A stretch of DNA of 64,000 nucleotides from Rhodobacteraceae bacterium HLUCCO07 (GCA_001314705.1 LJSU01000004.1:1-64000), one strand, 5' to 3'. Counted from the stretch's first letter, positions 1 through 9,118 are shown. Translations and numbers: made by a program. The notes: generated from the sequence alone by a model not told the origin.

Positions 1-30
1 AGCCAATATTCTCCTGCCATCTCTCTGCTC

Positions 31-50
31 CTCTTCCCTCCCGGGAAGAG
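31..50. terminator. Short hairpin 3' of the stress-like gene
   Basis: Positions 31-38 (CTCTTCCC) and 43-50 (GGGAAGAG) form a perfect 8-bp stem with a 4-nt loop, about 65 bp past the stop of the minus-strand gene that ends at 114. There is no T-run on either side, so it is at best a weak or Rho-assisted terminator. Confidence 0.3.
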
Positions 51-113
51 AATCACGAGAATACATGAACTTCAATCATTTGATTGGGTTTGGACCCTAA
101 CCGATGCGTGGGT

Positions 114-686
114 TCAATTGCTCCAGTCGTGGACATGCACGTCGCGACCGGAATGGCCCTTGAGGATCTTCACGGCGAGATCTTCCTTTTCCTTGTTCTC
201 GACGCGGACCCACAAAAGGATGCCACCGTGTTCGATCTGGCTTTGATAATAGTCCCGGTGATGCTTGCCGACGCGGCGGGCCAGCAGGGTCCCGATCGCC
301 GTGGCCGGGGCGCCGCCGATTGCGATGGCAGCGATGGACGCGGCAAGTGTGCTGGCCGGGGTCAGCATTGCCGCCATCGCGACATAGGACCCGAGGAAAA
401 GAAAGCCGCCGATGATCCCGCCTTCAAGCTCGCCGATCGCCTCTTCCGAGACGAAGGTCGCGCGCGGGGCGCTTGGGTCGTCCTCCAGTTCCTCTGAATG
501 CCAGAAGGCATCGCCGAACTTCTCCTTCATGGCCTCCTGACTGCCGAGGAGGCTGATGTCCTGAAGGGAAAACCCGACAAGGCGAAGGTCGTAGAAGGCG
601 GCCTGCAGCGCTTCGAAACTGTCGAAGACGCCGACCGCCTCGGGGACTTTGATAACCGTGATATGGTTTTCTTTTTCGGATGTCAT
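114..686 (-). CDS. Stress-protein-like protein with glycine/alanine-rich membrane segment
   Basis: A 190-residue protein that I cannot name precisely. Residues 1-60 resemble the general-stress-protein 17M/YflT fold: an early beta strand (ITVIKVPEAVGVFDS), then a helix, then a DISLLGS-type strand. A hydrophobic Gly/Ala-rich stretch follows at about residues 90-130 (GGIIGGFLFLGSYVAMAAML and beyond), probably a membrane hairpin. The C-terminus is again ferredoxin-like, with GGILLWVRV and a DVHVHDW end. Proteins of this layout occur in alphaproteobacteria without a proven function. The ATG at 686 is the only sensible start, but its ribosome binding site is weak. The gene stands alone, and its downstream neighbour lies outside the window. 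Confidence 0.65.
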   Translation of the reverse strand: MTSEKENHITVIKVPEAVGVFDSFEALQAAFYDLRLVGFSLQDISLLGSQEAMKEKFGDAFWHSEELEDDPSAPRATFVSEEAIGELEGGIIGGFLFLGSYVAMAAMLTPASTLAASIAAIAIGGAPATAIGTLLARRVGKHHRDYYQSQIEHGGILLWVRVENKEKEDLAVKILKGHSGRDVHVHDWSN

Positions 687-804
687 GGTCGTATCGCTTT
701 CAATCTGACAAGAGGTGTCTATGGGATGAACGCTGTCAAACTGAGCATTTATCGGGCGCGAGGACCATGATCGAGATCAGAAAATGGAATGAGACACATG
801 AAAG

Positions 805-824
805 GGGGCCGTTGAACCGGCCCC
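805..824 (-). terminator. Possible terminator of accD-folC
   Basis: A 7-bp GC-only stem (GGGGCCG at 805-811, CGGCCCC at 818-824) with a 6-nt loop. Read on the minus strand it is followed by CCTTTC, a short T-run. It lies about 140 bp past the folC stop. The gap 687-961 contains no convincing gene. Confidence 0.4.
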
Positions 825-961
825 TCGATCATTCCCTGCCTGCGTATTCCGATGCCCGTATCTGATGCTTGGTTCCAGATATAGGCGAATCATGGCGAAT
901 CAGTCAACATAAAGTGATTCGTTTCCATCGAATCGTTTTGCACGGTGCGGAGGGAACCGCG

Positions 962-2233
962 TCAGCCGTGATCGCGCAGAACGCCACCCGCAAGGTAGAG
1001 CGAGCCGCAGATCAGGATGCGGGCGTCCGGGCTGTGGGCGATGATGGCGTGCACGGCCTCGGCCACGGTATCGGCGGTGCTGGCGGGGATGCCCGCGGCG
1101 GCGGCGGCACGGGCGGTGTCGGCGGCGGGCAAGGTATTGATCTCGCCCGGGATCGAGACGGCGGTGAGGCTGGCGGCATGGGGTTTGAGCGGCGCCATGT
1201 AGCCCGCGACATCCTTGGTGTTCATCATGCCGCAGACCAGGTGGGTGTCGCGCGCGGGCAGTCGGGTCAGGCTTTCGGCCAGGGTCTCGGCGCAGGCGGC
1301 GTTGTGACCGCCATCGAGCCAGAATTCGGCCCCGGGCGCCTTGTCGAGCAATGGCCCCGAACGCAGGCGCTGCATCCGGGCGGGCCATGTGGCGTCGCGC
1401 GGGACGGCTTCGGCAGCATCCTCGCCCAGTCCGAGCTGGCGCAGGGCCATGAGCGCGGCACCGGCGTTCTGGACCTGGTGCGCGCCGATCAGGATGGGCG
1501 GTGGCAGGTCCAGGAGCCCGCGCATGTCCTGAAAGACGAGGCGTCCGCGTTCCTCCCATGCGTCCCAGTCGCGGCCCTGCACCAGGAGCGGCGCGCCGAC
1601 GGCCTCGGCGCGGGTCTCGATCACCGCCATCGCGTCGGGGTGTTGGCGCGAGACGACGCAGGCCACGCCGGGTTTGAGGATGCCCGCCTTTTCGCCTGCG
1701 ATCTGCGCGATTGTATCGCCAAGGAATTGCGGATGATCGTAGGAGACCGGCGTGATCATGGTGAGAGCCGGGCGGTCGATCACGTTGGTCGCGTCGAGGC
1801 GGCCGCCGAGACCCGTTTCGAGCAGGGTGTAATCGGCGGGCGTGCGCGCCATGGCCAGAAAGGCCGCGCAGGTCGTGATCTCGAAATAGGTGATGGTTTC
1901 GCCATTGTTGGCGGCATAGCACTCGTCGAGCACCGCGGAGAGGTGATCCTCGGCGATCAGCTCTCCGGCAAGGCGGATGCGTTCGTGAAAACGCGCGAGA
2001 TGGGGCGAGGTATAGGCATGGGCGCGCATGCCCGCGCCCTCGATCCCGGCGCGGATCATGGCGAGGGTCGAGCCCTTGCCGTTGGTGCCGGCGACATGGA
2101 TCACCGGGGGCAGGTCGTCTTGCGGGTTGCCCAGCGCGTCAAGCAGGCGCCAGACGCGGTCGAGCGTGAGGTCGATGATCTTGGGGTGCAGCGCCATCAT
2201 CCGGTCGAGGATGACGTCGGAATGGGCTGTCAT
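962..2233 (-). CDS. folC: Bifunctional folylpolyglutamate synthase/dihydrofolate synthase
   Basis: This 423-residue protein belongs to the Mur-ligase-like FolC family. The family adds glutamate to dihydropteroate and to reduced folates at the expense of ATP, in the cytoplasm. The ATP-binding P-loop is clear at about residues 47-57 ([11 protein letters not shown]), followed by the YTSPHL motif and a central [14 protein letters not shown] block, all typical. The C-terminal domain carries WLDGGHN. The start ATG at 2233 overlaps the accD stop by four bases (ATGA), so the two are translationally coupled. The accD-folC pairing is common in proteobacteria. The length is normal for the family. Confidence 0.97.
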   Translation of the reverse strand: MTAHSDVILDRMMALHPKIIDLTLDRVWRLLDALGNPQDDLPPVIHVAGTNGKGSTLAMIRAGIEGAGMRAHAYTSPHLARFHERIRLAGELIAEDHLSAVLDECYAANNGETITYFEITTCAAFLAMARTPADYTLLETGLGGRLDATNVIDRPALTMITPVSYDHPQFLGDTIAQIAGEKAGILKPGVACVVSRQHPDAMAVIETRAEAVGAPLLVQGRDWDAWEERGRLVFQDMRGLLDLPPPILIGAHQVQNAGAALMALRQLGLGEDAAEAVPRDATWPARMQRLRSGPLLDKAPGAEFWLDGGHNAACAETLAESLTRLPARDTHLVCGMMNTKDVAGYMAPLKPHAASLTAVSIPGEINTLPAADTARAAAAAGIPASTADTVAEAVHAIIAHSPDARILICGSLYLAGGVLRDHG

Positions 2234-3177
2234 TTCGCGGGTTTCTCGGCGGGTGGCGCGTTGAGCGCTTCGGGGGGGGAGGCCTCGGCGGTGTCGCCCG
2301 GCGGGGGCAGGTCGCCCGCGACGGCCGGGTTCAGGCCCATGAGCATTCGGGTGATGGTGATCAACTCGCCGCGCAGCTCGGTCCGGGGGGTGACGCGGTC
2401 GAGCATCCCGTGATCGAGGAGATACTCGGCGCGCTGGAAGCCCTCGGGCAGTTTCTCGCCCAGGGTCTGTTCGATCACGCGCGGCCCTGCAAAGCAGATC
2501 AGCGCATTGGGCTCGGCGATATGGACATCGCCCAGCATGGCATAGGAGGCCGTCACCCCGCCGGTGGTGGGATGGGTGAGCACGACGATATAGGGCAGGC
2601 CCGCCTCCTTGAGCATCTGCACGGCGACGGTGGTGCGGGGCATCTGCATGAGGCTGAGTATCCCCTCTTGCATCCGCGCGCCGCCGGCGGCGGAGAAGAG
2701 GATCAGCGGGCGCTTGAGCGCTACGGCGCGCTCGGCGGCGGCGATGATGGCGTTGCCGACATACATCCCCATCGAGCCGCCCATGAACGAGAAATCCTGC
2801 GCCGCGGCGACAATGGGCGTGCGCCCCATCTCGCCCTCGGCGACGAGCATCGCCTCTTTCTCGCCGGTGGCTTTCTGGGCGGCGCGCATCCGGTCGGGAT
2901 AGCGTTTCTGGTCGCGGAACCTGAGCGGGTCTTCGAGCGGGGCAGGCACCTTGATCTCGGAAAACACGCCGCCGTCGAACAGCGCGGAAAAGCGTTCGCG
3001 GGGCGTGATCGCCATGTGATGACCGCAAGAGGTGCAGACGTTGAGATTCTCACGCAGTTCGCGGTGGAAGAGCATGTTGCCGCAATTGTCGCATTTCGAC
3101 CAGAGATTCTCGGGCGTGTCGCGGCGCGAGAAGATCGAGTTGATCCGGGGCCGGACATAGTTGGTGATCCAGTTCAT
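2230..3177 (-). CDS. accD: Acetyl-CoA carboxylase carboxyltransferase subunit beta
   Basis: A 315-residue protein. AccD pairs with AccA to transfer CO2 from carboxybiotin to acetyl-CoA, the first committed step of fatty acid synthesis. The N-terminal zinc ribbon is intact: CDNC at about residues 33-36 and CTSC at 52-55. The crotonase-like fold follows with GGARMQEG and the [14 protein letters not shown] block that binds CoA. The C-terminus ends in a Pro/Ala-rich tail that is probably disordered. The gene overlaps folC by four bases. The 80-bp gap upstream separates it from the minus-strand CPBP genes and could hold its own promoter. Confidence 0.98.
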   Translation of the reverse strand: MNWITNYVRPRINSIFSRRDTPENLWSKCDNCGNMLFHRELRENLNVCTSCGHHMAITPRERFSALFDGGVFSEIKVPAPLEDPLRFRDQKRYPDRMRAAQKATGEKEAMLVAEGEMGRTPIVAAAQDFSFMGGSMGMYVGNAIIAAAERAVALKRPLILFSAAGGARMQEGILSLMQMPRTTVAVQMLKEAGLPYIVVLTHPTTGGVTASYAMLGDVHIAEPNALICFAGPRVIEQTLGEKLPEGFQRAEYLLDHGMLDRVTPRTELRGELITITRMLMGLNPAVAGDLPPPGDTAEASPPEALNAPPAEKPAK

Positions 3178-3257
3178 CGCGAGGTGCCCTTGTTGCTTGC
3201 CGCCAGGTCATGCGCTGTGCTGTGGGCTGAGATAATTGCACCGGCGGGGAAATGCAA

Positions 3258-4157
3258 TCAGCGCCTGAGAGCGACGCGCGCCACAAGCCACATGAGGCCG
3301 ACAAGGGCCAGTTCGGCGACAAGGCTGGCGGGCTGGAATGACCGGGCGCCATCGGCGTCGAAGAGAAACAGCGCCAAGCCGGAGTCGCGGCCATGCAATT
3401 CGCCGTAGAGCAGGAAGGCATAGGCGTTGTTCACGAGGTGCAGCGCCAGCGCCGGGCCAAGCGATCCCGCCCGCGCGGTGAGGTCCGAGGCGGCGAGCCC
3501 GAAGGCAAAGGCCCAGACGACGTATTGGGCGTTGATTCCCAGCGGTGCATGGGCATTCCAGTGGGCGAAGGCAAAGGCGAGGTTTGGAATGGTCAGCCAG
3601 ACCCACGGCCGCGCATCCCATGCCGCGACCTGCTGTTGCAGGTAGCCGCGATAAAAGAGCTCCTCCGCCCCGGTCTGGATCAACAGTGCGGCCAGCGCCG
3701 GGGCCAGCATGACGAGCCATGCGAGCGGCGGGCGGATATGGGCCAGCGCGTCCGTGCTCCACCATGGTGGCGCGATCTCGACCACGAAGAGCAGCAGGAC
3801 AAGCGGAAGGAGCGTTGCGCGGAACTGGGAAAAGGCGCGGGCGGGCGGGCCAACGAGGCTCGGCAGGGCGCGGCCATGCACGATCCGCAGCACCACCTGC
3901 AGGATCACCGCGAGCAGCAGGAACGAGGCGAGGCTGGTCAGCATCCCCGCCGGCGTGGTGCCGTCGAACACGGTTTGCGCGAAACCGGGAGCAAGCCGTT
4001 CGAGCACGGCACCAAAGGCGCGCTGGGCCAGTTCGTAAAGGCTTTCGACGATGATGAATCCGAGGATCACCGGGCGCAGGCCGGGCGTTTCGAGCGCCGG
4101 CGCGACGAAGCCCCGATGCGCGGCATAGGCCGAGGGGCGCATCGCGGGGCGGTTCAT
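3258..4157 (-). CDS. CPBP-family intramembrane protease (copy 1)
   Basis: A 299-residue membrane protein with about seven or eight hydrophobic segments. The CPBP/Abi family (CAAX-protease and bacteriocin-processing relatives) are intramembrane glutamic proteases. The signature is present: AEELFYRGYLQ supplies EExxxR, FAFAHWN supplies the FxxxH motif, and ALHLVNNAY the third conserved block. The chosen ATG at 4157 overlaps the stop of the upstream paralogue in an ATGA junction, which is preferred over an ATG ten codons earlier. The substrate cannot be read from the sequence. It is a close-by paralogue of the gene at 4154-5047. Confidence 0.85.
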   Translation of the reverse strand: MNRPAMRPSAYAAHRGFVAPALETPGLRPVILGFIIVESLYELAQRAFGAVLERLAPGFAQTVFDGTTPAGMLTSLASFLLLAVILQVVLRIVHGRALPSLVGPPARAFSQFRATLLPLVLLLFVVEIAPPWWSTDALAHIRPPLAWLVMLAPALAALLIQTGAEELFYRGYLQQQVAAWDARPWVWLTIPNLAFAFAHWNAHAPLGINAQYVVWAFAFGLAASDLTARAGSLGPALALHLVNNAYAFLLYGELHGRDSGLALFLFDADGARSFQPASLVAELALVGLMWLVARVALRR

Positions 4158-5047
4158 CGTGCCAGCGCGAGTCGCGCAGTCAGCCACGAACAGAGCAGCG
4201 CCAGCAGGTCATAGGGCAGCCAGGCTGCAAGCGCGGCGGTTTCATCGAGCGCGAAAGGGTAGTGACCAAGCGCCAGACCGTTGAGTGTACCCTGCGGAGC
4301 GGCGATCAGGATCGCGTTGAAATTGATGACGAAATGCAGCGCCAGCGCAGGACCGAGCGTGCCCGAGCGCGCAGTGAGATCGGCCGCGGCGAGCCCGAAA
4401 AGCGCCCCGACAAGGACGAACCAGGGGGCGTTGTCCCCCTGGGTCGCCGGATCGTAGTGCAGCATCCCGAAGAGCACCGACGGCACGACGAGCCAGACCG
4501 CAGGATGCGGCAGGCGCGCGGCAAGCTGGCTTTGCAGGTAGCCGCGAAAGGCCAGTTCCTCGGCGCTGATCTGGAGAAAGAGCAGGGGAAGGGTCATCGG
4601 CAGAAGGGCGAGCCAGCGCAGCATGGACAGGTTAGGCGTGGCGCTCATCGCATCGGGTTCGGGCAGGAGCCAAAGCAGGAATCCCAGCGCCGAAAGCGCG
4701 ACCGCGGTGCGGAAGAAATCGCTGGCCGCACGGCGCACGGGACCGATCAGCGTGAAGAGGCCACGCCGGTGCAGGGTGTGCAGCACCAGTGCAAGGGCGA
4801 TGACGATCACCCCGAACGAACCCAGGAGCGCGATCATGCCGCGCGGGGTCGATCCCTGGCTGATTTCGCGGGCGAACGCGGGCCAGTCCCCCGGCCCGAC
4901 CAGTTTGCCCAGCAAGTTGAAATAGGTGAACCCGAGCGCGTAGTAACACGCCACCAGGATGGCGACGCCCAGCGCCAGCCGCCAGAGCTCGGCCGCGGGG
5001 CGGGCCGGGTCGGTCAGGTTCTTGTGTGGGGCGTAGGCATCGCGCAT
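4154..5047 (-). CDS. CPBP-family intramembrane protease (copy 2)
   Basis: A 297-residue multi-spanning protein and the tandem paralogue of the next gene. It has AEELAFRGYLQSQ (EExxxR), FGMLHYDP (FxxxH) and LALHFVINFN in the same order and spacing as copy 1. The ATG at 5047 gives an N-terminus (MRDAYAPHK) that leads quickly into the first membrane helix. Earlier in-frame starts would run into the end of the desaturase gene. The pair is translationally coupled. Such enzymes process prenylated or small membrane peptides in other organisms, but here the target is unknown. Confidence 0.85.
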   Translation of the reverse strand: MRDAYAPHKNLTDPARPAAELWRLALGVAILVACYYALGFTYFNLLGKLVGPGDWPAFAREISQGSTPRGMIALLGSFGVIVIALALVLHTLHRRGLFTLIGPVRRAASDFFRTAVALSALGFLLWLLPEPDAMSATPNLSMLRWLALLPMTLPLLFLQISAEELAFRGYLQSQLAARLPHPAVWLVVPSVLFGMLHYDPATQGDNAPWFVLVGALFGLAAADLTARSGTLGPALALHFVINFNAILIAAPQGTLNGLALGHYPFALDETAALAAWLPYDLLALLCSWLTARLALAR

Positions 5048-5090
5048 GACAACAAGCAATACCGCGAAGCGGATGACGCCGCCAGAAATT

Positions 5091-6041
5091 TCAGACCGGG
5101 TGGTCGGTCCGGGACGCGGCCAGGCGCAGCACGTCGGCATAGGAGCGGCCGATCTGCATCCGTTCCCCTGCCCCGCGCGCGATCAGCATGTCATGCAGCC
5201 GCGGCAGGTTGCGGGAGGGCATGTGCATCACGAGGTGATGTTCGAGGTGGTAGTTCACCCAGTAGGGCGCAACGAAGGCGCGCATCAGCGGCCCGGCCAG
5301 CGTGGTTCGGGTGTTGCGCATCGGATCGGTCGTGCGTTCGACGGCACCATGTTCGGCGATGTTCCTGATCCGCACGACGAGCTGATACCATGTCAGCAAC
5401 GGCAACAGCCAGAAGACCGGGTACCACCACCATGCGCCGATCACGGTGAACAGGACAAGCAGCGCGGCATTGGCCAGGAGGGATCTGCCGACCGACGGCC
5501 CCGCGAATGCCTGCGAGAGCCCGTCGGCATCGGGTTCGATGTCGGGGTCGAAGGCGGTCTTGAAGGCGAATGCGATCTGTTGTGCGCGCAGCTTGATCCC
5601 GGTGCGGCCGGTCAGGTCGCGGATGATCTTGCGCCGAAGCGAGGATTTCGTGGTCGGGAACGGGGCCGAGAGCACGAGGTCGGGATCCTGGTCGGTCTGG
5701 GTGTGGCGGTGGTGCTTGAGATGGTAGCGGCGATAGGCGGCGAGGTCGGCCAGGATCGGGCGTCCACAGAGCCAGTCGCCCACAAGCTCGTTGAGCCTGC
5801 GGCTCTTGAACAGCGCGTTATGGGCGGCCTCGTGCATCAGGATGGCAAGGCCGAGCTGGCGTGAGCCGATGATCATCACCGCGAGAACCAGGGTGAGCGG
5901 GTTGGGCCACAGCAGGAAAAGCGCCATTGCCGCCGCGATCACGCCCCAGCAGTGGAGCACGAGCCACGCGCCCCAGAGGTCGGAGCGTTCCGCCAGCGGA
6001 CGGATGTCGTCGGATGTGAAAAGCCTGTGACCCGGTGTCAT
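5091..6041 (-). CDS. Fatty acid desaturase (acyl-lipid type)
   Basis: A 316-residue integral membrane di-iron enzyme. The three histidine boxes of membrane desaturases/hydroxylases are in place: HEAAH near residue 70, HLKHHRH near 107 and HLEHH near 257, with membrane helices between them. The family uses O2 to insert double bonds or hydroxyls into acyl chains or related lipids. The IRNIAEHGAV segment resembles desaturases of the FADS class that act on lipid-bound or sphingolipid-type substrates. The ATG at 6041 is preceded by GGGAGGACG, a strong ribosome binding site. It lies upstream of the CPBP pair with a 43-bp gap and could be cotranscribed with it. Confidence 0.88.
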   Translation of the reverse strand: MTPGHRLFTSDDIRPLAERSDLWGAWLVLHCWGVIAAAMALFLLWPNPLTLVLAVMIIGSRQLGLAILMHEAAHNALFKSRRLNELVGDWLCGRPILADLAAYRRYHLKHHRHTQTDQDPDLVLSAPFPTTKSSLRRKIIRDLTGRTGIKLRAQQIAFAFKTAFDPDIEPDADGLSQAFAGPSVGRSLLANAALLVLFTVIGAWWWYPVFWLLPLLTWYQLVVRIRNIAEHGAVERTTDPMRNTRTTLAGPLMRAFVAPYWVNYHLEHHLVMHMPSRNLPRLHDMLIARGAGERMQIGRSYADVLRLAASRTDHPV

Positions 6042-6110
6042 GCGATCGTCCTCCCTGTGGAGCAGGGTCGGGCAAGTCGGCGGAGGTTGTCAATCGTGAC
6101 GCGGGGGCGG

Positions 6111-7424
6111 CTACATCATCGAGGGCAGGTAGAGCACCAGCCCCGGCACCGCCAGCAGGAGCACGAGGCGCACGATGTCCATCGCCCAGAACGGTGTCAC
6201 GCCACGAAAGATCGTGCCAGTGGAGACATCGCCCACGACGCCCTTGAGCACGAAGACATTGAGTCCCACGGGCGGTGTGATCAGGCTGATCTCGGTGACG
6301 ACGACCACGACGATGCCGAACCAGACCGGATCGAAGCCGAGACCGGTCACGAGCGGAAAGAAGATCGGCACGGTCAGGAGCAGCATCGAGAGGCTTTCGA
6401 ACACGGTGCCCAGCAAGATGTAGATCAGCAGGATCACCGCCATCACCATCCATGGCGAGAGGCCCAGTTCGGAGACCATGGTGCGCAGCGACTCGGGCAG
6501 GCCGGCGATGTTGACGAAGTTGGAAAAGATCCACGCCCCGATCAGCACCGCGAAAAGCGAGGCGGTGGTCATGGTGGTTTCGCTCAGCACTTCGCGGATG
6601 TCGGAGAACGACAGGCTGCGCCGCGCCAGCGCGAGCAGGAAGGCACCCATGGCGCCCATGCCCGCGGCCTCGGTCGGTGAGAACGTCAGATGGATGGGCC
6701 AGAAATCGAGGATGCCGTAGAGGCCACCGATAACGAGGCCGAAGAGCAGCAGCACCGCCCACACGCCGCGCAAGGCGCGCATGCGCCCGGTCCAGTCGGT
6801 GCGCTGCCCTGCCGGGCCTGCCGCAGGGTTGCGGGCGACGGTGATGCGCACCGCAATGAGGTAAAAGAAGATACCCAGTATCCCCGGGATGATACCCGCG
6901 ATGAAAAGCTGCCCGATCGAGGTTTCGGTGAGAATGCCATAGATCACCAGGATCACCGAGGGCGGGATCAGGATGCCCAGCGTGCCGCCCGCGGCGATCG
7001 AGGCGGTCGAGAGGCTGTCGGCATAGCCGAATTTCCGCATTTCGGGCATGGCGACCTTGGACATGGTGGCCGCGGTGGCCAGCGACGAGCCCGAGATCGC
7101 GGCGAAACCGCCACAGGCGACGATGGTGGCCATCGCCAGCCCGCCGCGCATATGGCCCAGAAAGGCATTGGAGACGGCGTAGAGCTCGCGGCTGATTCCG
7201 CCCTTGTTGACGAAAAGCCCCATCAGGATGAAGAGCGGCACCACCGAAAGCCCGTAGTCCTGGCTGGTGTCGATGATCAGCCGCGACACCATCGAGATCG
7301 CCCCGCGCCAGCTTGTCTCCATCCAGTAGCCGACGAGGCCGACAAACCCCATTGCAAAGGCAATCGGCATGCGCAGCAGGACAAGCGCGAGAACCACGCC
7401 AAATCCGATCAGGGCTTCAGTCAT
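6111..7424 (-). CDS. dctM: TRAP transporter large permease DctM
   Basis: A 437-residue membrane protein with 11-12 helices. It is the large permease of tripartite ATP-independent periplasmic transporters, which use a sodium or proton gradient to import organic acids caught by the DctP binding protein. The DctM pattern is clear: MPIAFAMGFVGLVGYW near the N-terminus, GGFAAISGSSLATAATM, and GTLGILIPPSVILVIYGI. The C-terminal half repeats this with ITPPVGLNVFVLKG. It is last of the dctPQM transcript and overlaps dctQ by eight bases. The neighbouring oxygenase operon suggests that the cargo is an aromatic or cyclic carboxylate. Confidence 0.96.
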   Translation of the reverse strand: MTEALIGFGVVLALVLLRMPIAFAMGFVGLVGYWMETSWRGAISMVSRLIIDTSQDYGLSVVPLFILMGLFVNKGGISRELYAVSNAFLGHMRGGLAMATIVACGGFAAISGSSLATAATMSKVAMPEMRKFGYADSLSTASIAAGGTLGILIPPSVILVIYGILTETSIGQLFIAGIIPGILGIFFYLIAVRITVARNPAAGPAGQRTDWTGRMRALRGVWAVLLLFGLVIGGLYGILDFWPIHLTFSPTEAAGMGAMGAFLLALARRSLSFSDIREVLSETTMTTASLFAVLIGAWIFSNFVNIAGLPESLRTMVSELGLSPWMVMAVILLIYILLGTVFESLSMLLLTVPIFFPLVTGLGFDPVWFGIVVVVVTEISLITPPVGLNVFVLKGVVGDVSTGTIFRGVTPFWAMDIVRLVLLLAVPGLVLYLPSMM

Positions 7425-7926
7425 TGCGGATCAGTCCCAGTTTGTTCGGTGCGAAAAGAAGGATCAGACCGCGCAGCACCATCACGAGGCCGGTGGCGAA
7501 GGTCATGATCGCGATGAACCAGCCCAGATAGAATGTCGGGATGTTCAGATACTCGGTCTGGTCGCCATAGGAGCGCGACCGTTCGGCAAGGACAATGACG
7601 CGGGTGGCCGGATAATAGAGCATCGCCCCACAGAGAACCGTGACCACCCCGTCAAGCAGGCGCTTCATGTGCAGCCGGACGAAGATCGGGTCGAGCAGGT
7701 CGACCGCGATATGCTGACCGCCGGCCGAAAGGAGCGGCAGGGCGGAAAAGACGATCACCGCAATGGCGATGCGGGTCAGTTCGGTCGCGGCCTCGATCGG
7801 CGCGTTGAAGGTCGAGCGCATGACCACGTCGGCAAAGGTCATCACCATCAGCCCGAAAAGGGCGATTGCGGCGACCGTCATCGGCACGGCGACGGAAAGC
7901 TGGACCAGTCGTTTCAGAATGGGCAT
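7417..7926 (-). CDS. dctQ: TRAP transporter small permease DctQ
   Basis: A 169-residue protein with four predicted membrane helices. DctQ is the small membrane subunit that stabilises DctM and docks DctP. Visible features are MTFADVVMRSTFNAPIEAAT after the first helix, the typical DctQ segment, and a final helix ending in LLFAPNK. The ATG at 7926 is preceded by a GGTGG-type ribosome binding site and sits just after the strong hairpin at 7947-7973. Longer in-frame extensions would read through that hairpin and into dctP, so they were rejected. Its stop overlaps the dctM start. Confidence 0.92.
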   Translation of the reverse strand: MPILKRLVQLSVAVPMTVAAIALFGLMVMTFADVVMRSTFNAPIEAATELTRIAIAVIVFSALPLLSAGGQHIAVDLLDPIFVRLHMKRLLDGVVTVLCGAMLYYPATRVIVLAERSRSYGDQTEYLNIPTFYLGWFIAIMTFATGLVMVLRGLILLFAPNKLGLIRND

Positions 7927-7946
7927 GGGGGACCACCGGATCGGGA

Positions 7947-7973
7947 ACGGGGCCGCGCTTTGCGCGGCCCCGT
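7947..7973 (-). promoter_or_regulatory. Intercistronic hairpin between dctP and dctQ
   Basis: A perfect 12-bp GC-rich stem (arms 7947-7958 and 7962-7973) closed by a TTT loop, 15 bp after the dctP stop and before the dctQ ribosome binding site. There is no T-run. Such hairpins typically protect the upstream message or attenuate downstream expression, giving more binding protein than permease. That role is inferred here. Confidence 0.7.
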
Positions 7974-7988
7974 CCAGTTTGGGTTGGC

Positions 7989-9005
7989 TCAGTTTGCTTC
8001 CTTGGCCATCTCGGCCTTGACCATCTCGTATGCGGCCTGTGCGTCGATGCCGGTATCGGCGATTTCGCCGAGGATCTTTTCGCGCACCTTGGCGGCCATT
8101 TCGGCAAAGGTGGCCTGATCTTCCTCGGAGGCGAGAACGATCACGTTGTCCTCGGCCTCTTCGGTGGCGGCACGGGCACGCACGTCGGACGCATCCCATG
8201 CAGCGCCCATCATGCGGCTGAAGCGTTCGCCAAAGACCTTTTCGTCAAGCGCCTTTTGCACGTCTTCGGGCAGGCTGTCGAACTTCTCCTGGCTCATCAG
8301 AACGGCAAAGGAGCCACGGTAGAAACCGCCGGGCATTTCATAGACGTTCTTGGCCACTTCGTTGAGCTTGAAGCTGATCCGTTCGCCCATGTTCATCGCA
8401 ACGCCATCGGCGGAGCCGCTGTCGAGGGTTTCATAGACCTTGGGTGCGGGCACCTGAATACCGACAAGGCCGAGCTCGGCGCCGACATCGGCCGAAACGC
8501 CGCCACCGAGGCGGGTCTTGAGGCCATCGAGATCGGCCAGCGTGTTCACAGGCTGGTTCGAGTGGATCTGCCCCGGTCCATGGGTCGAAAGGCCGATGAG
8601 CTTCACGCCGCGATGCTCGTCGAGTTCCGCGAGGTGCTCTTCGTGGACGCGCCAGTAGGCCACGGACGCGGCCTCGGCGCTGCCCTCGTAACCGGGCAGC
8701 TCGATGAGCTTGGTCGCAGTGAAACGGCCCGGCTGGTAGCCGTGGAAGATGATGGTCATGTCGGCGGCGCCGTCCATGACAAGGTCCATCTGCGCGGGCG
8801 GGGGCGCGAGGCCCATCTTGACCTCGCCGGTGACCTGCCCGTCGGTGGCCTCTTCCATCATGTCGACAAGCCCTTCGAGCATGTCGACATTGATCGGGTG
8901 CGCGGGTGGCAGCCAGCTCGAGATCACCATATTCTCCTGGGCCTGGCTGGCGTTTGCGGCGCAGATCGCGAATGCGGCGCTGGCCATGATGCGTGTCAGT
9001 TTCAT
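7989..9005 (-). CDS. dctP: TRAP transporter periplasmic solute-binding protein DctP
   Basis: A 338-residue protein with a Sec signal peptide: KLTR, then a hydrophobic core, with cleavage likely after ANASQA near residue 22. The family captures organic acids in the periplasm, generally through a conserved Arg-carboxylate contact. Recognisable DctP features are SSWLPPAHPINVDM just after the signal, GLKTRLGG near the middle, and MNMGERISFKLNEVAKNVY. The ligand cannot be deduced. The SSWLPP/HP start and the absence of a sialic-acid-type arginine pattern resemble sub-families found beside aromatic-acid genes. GGGAGGACG upstream of the ATG is a strong ribosome binding site. Confidence 0.93.
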   Translation of the reverse strand: MKLTRIMASAAFAICAANASQAQENMVISSWLPPAHPINVDMLEGLVDMMEEATDGQVTGEVKMGLAPPPAQMDLVMDGAADMTIIFHGYQPGRFTATKLIELPGYEGSAEAASVAYWRVHEEHLAELDEHRGVKLIGLSTHGPGQIHSNQPVNTLADLDGLKTRLGGGVSADVGAELGLVGIQVPAPKVYETLDSGSADGVAMNMGERISFKLNEVAKNVYEMPGGFYRGSFAVLMSQEKFDSLPEDVQKALDEKVFGERFSRMMGAAWDASDVRARAATEEAEDNVIVLASEEDQATFAEMAAKVREKILGEIADTGIDAQAAYEMVKAEMAKEAN

Positions 9006-9062
9006 GTTGGTCGTCCTCCCGGTTTCACAGCCGTCGGCAGGGTCTCCTCCCCACGCGCGGCC

Positions 9063-9080
9063 ATTACATGCAATTTCATA
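9063..9080. promoter_or_regulatory. Putative MarR operator in the dctP promoter
   Basis: The sequence ATTACATGCAATTTCATA matches the reductase-promoter palindrome at 9812-9829 at 15 of 18 positions. It overlaps a candidate minus-strand -10 (TATATG, 9077-9082), which has a TTCACA -35 at 9101-9106 and an 18-bp spacer. This suggests direct repression of dctP by the neighbouring MarR protein. Confidence 0.6.
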
Positions 9081-9082
9081 TA

Positions 9083-9106
9083 TTCACAGAATCAGTTGGC
9101 TGTGAA
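9083..9106. promoter_or_regulatory. Perfect 7-bp inverted repeat in the dctP promoter
   Basis: TTCACAG at 9083-9089 and CTGTGAA at 9100-9106 are exact complements around a 10-bp spacer. This is a plausible binding site for a second regulator, or part of the -35 region. Confidence 0.4.
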
Positions 9107-9118
9107 CCTGAAATTTAA

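Noticed and set aside
680-865. Short plus-strand frame in the gap after the stress-like gene
   Set aside because: There is no ribosome binding site or family signal and it overlaps the possible terminator at 805-824.
869-2413. Long plus-strand open frame opposite folC and the end of accD
   Set aside because: It is antisense to clear FolC/AccD coding sequence, has Gly/Arg-rich low-complexity composition and no family motif.
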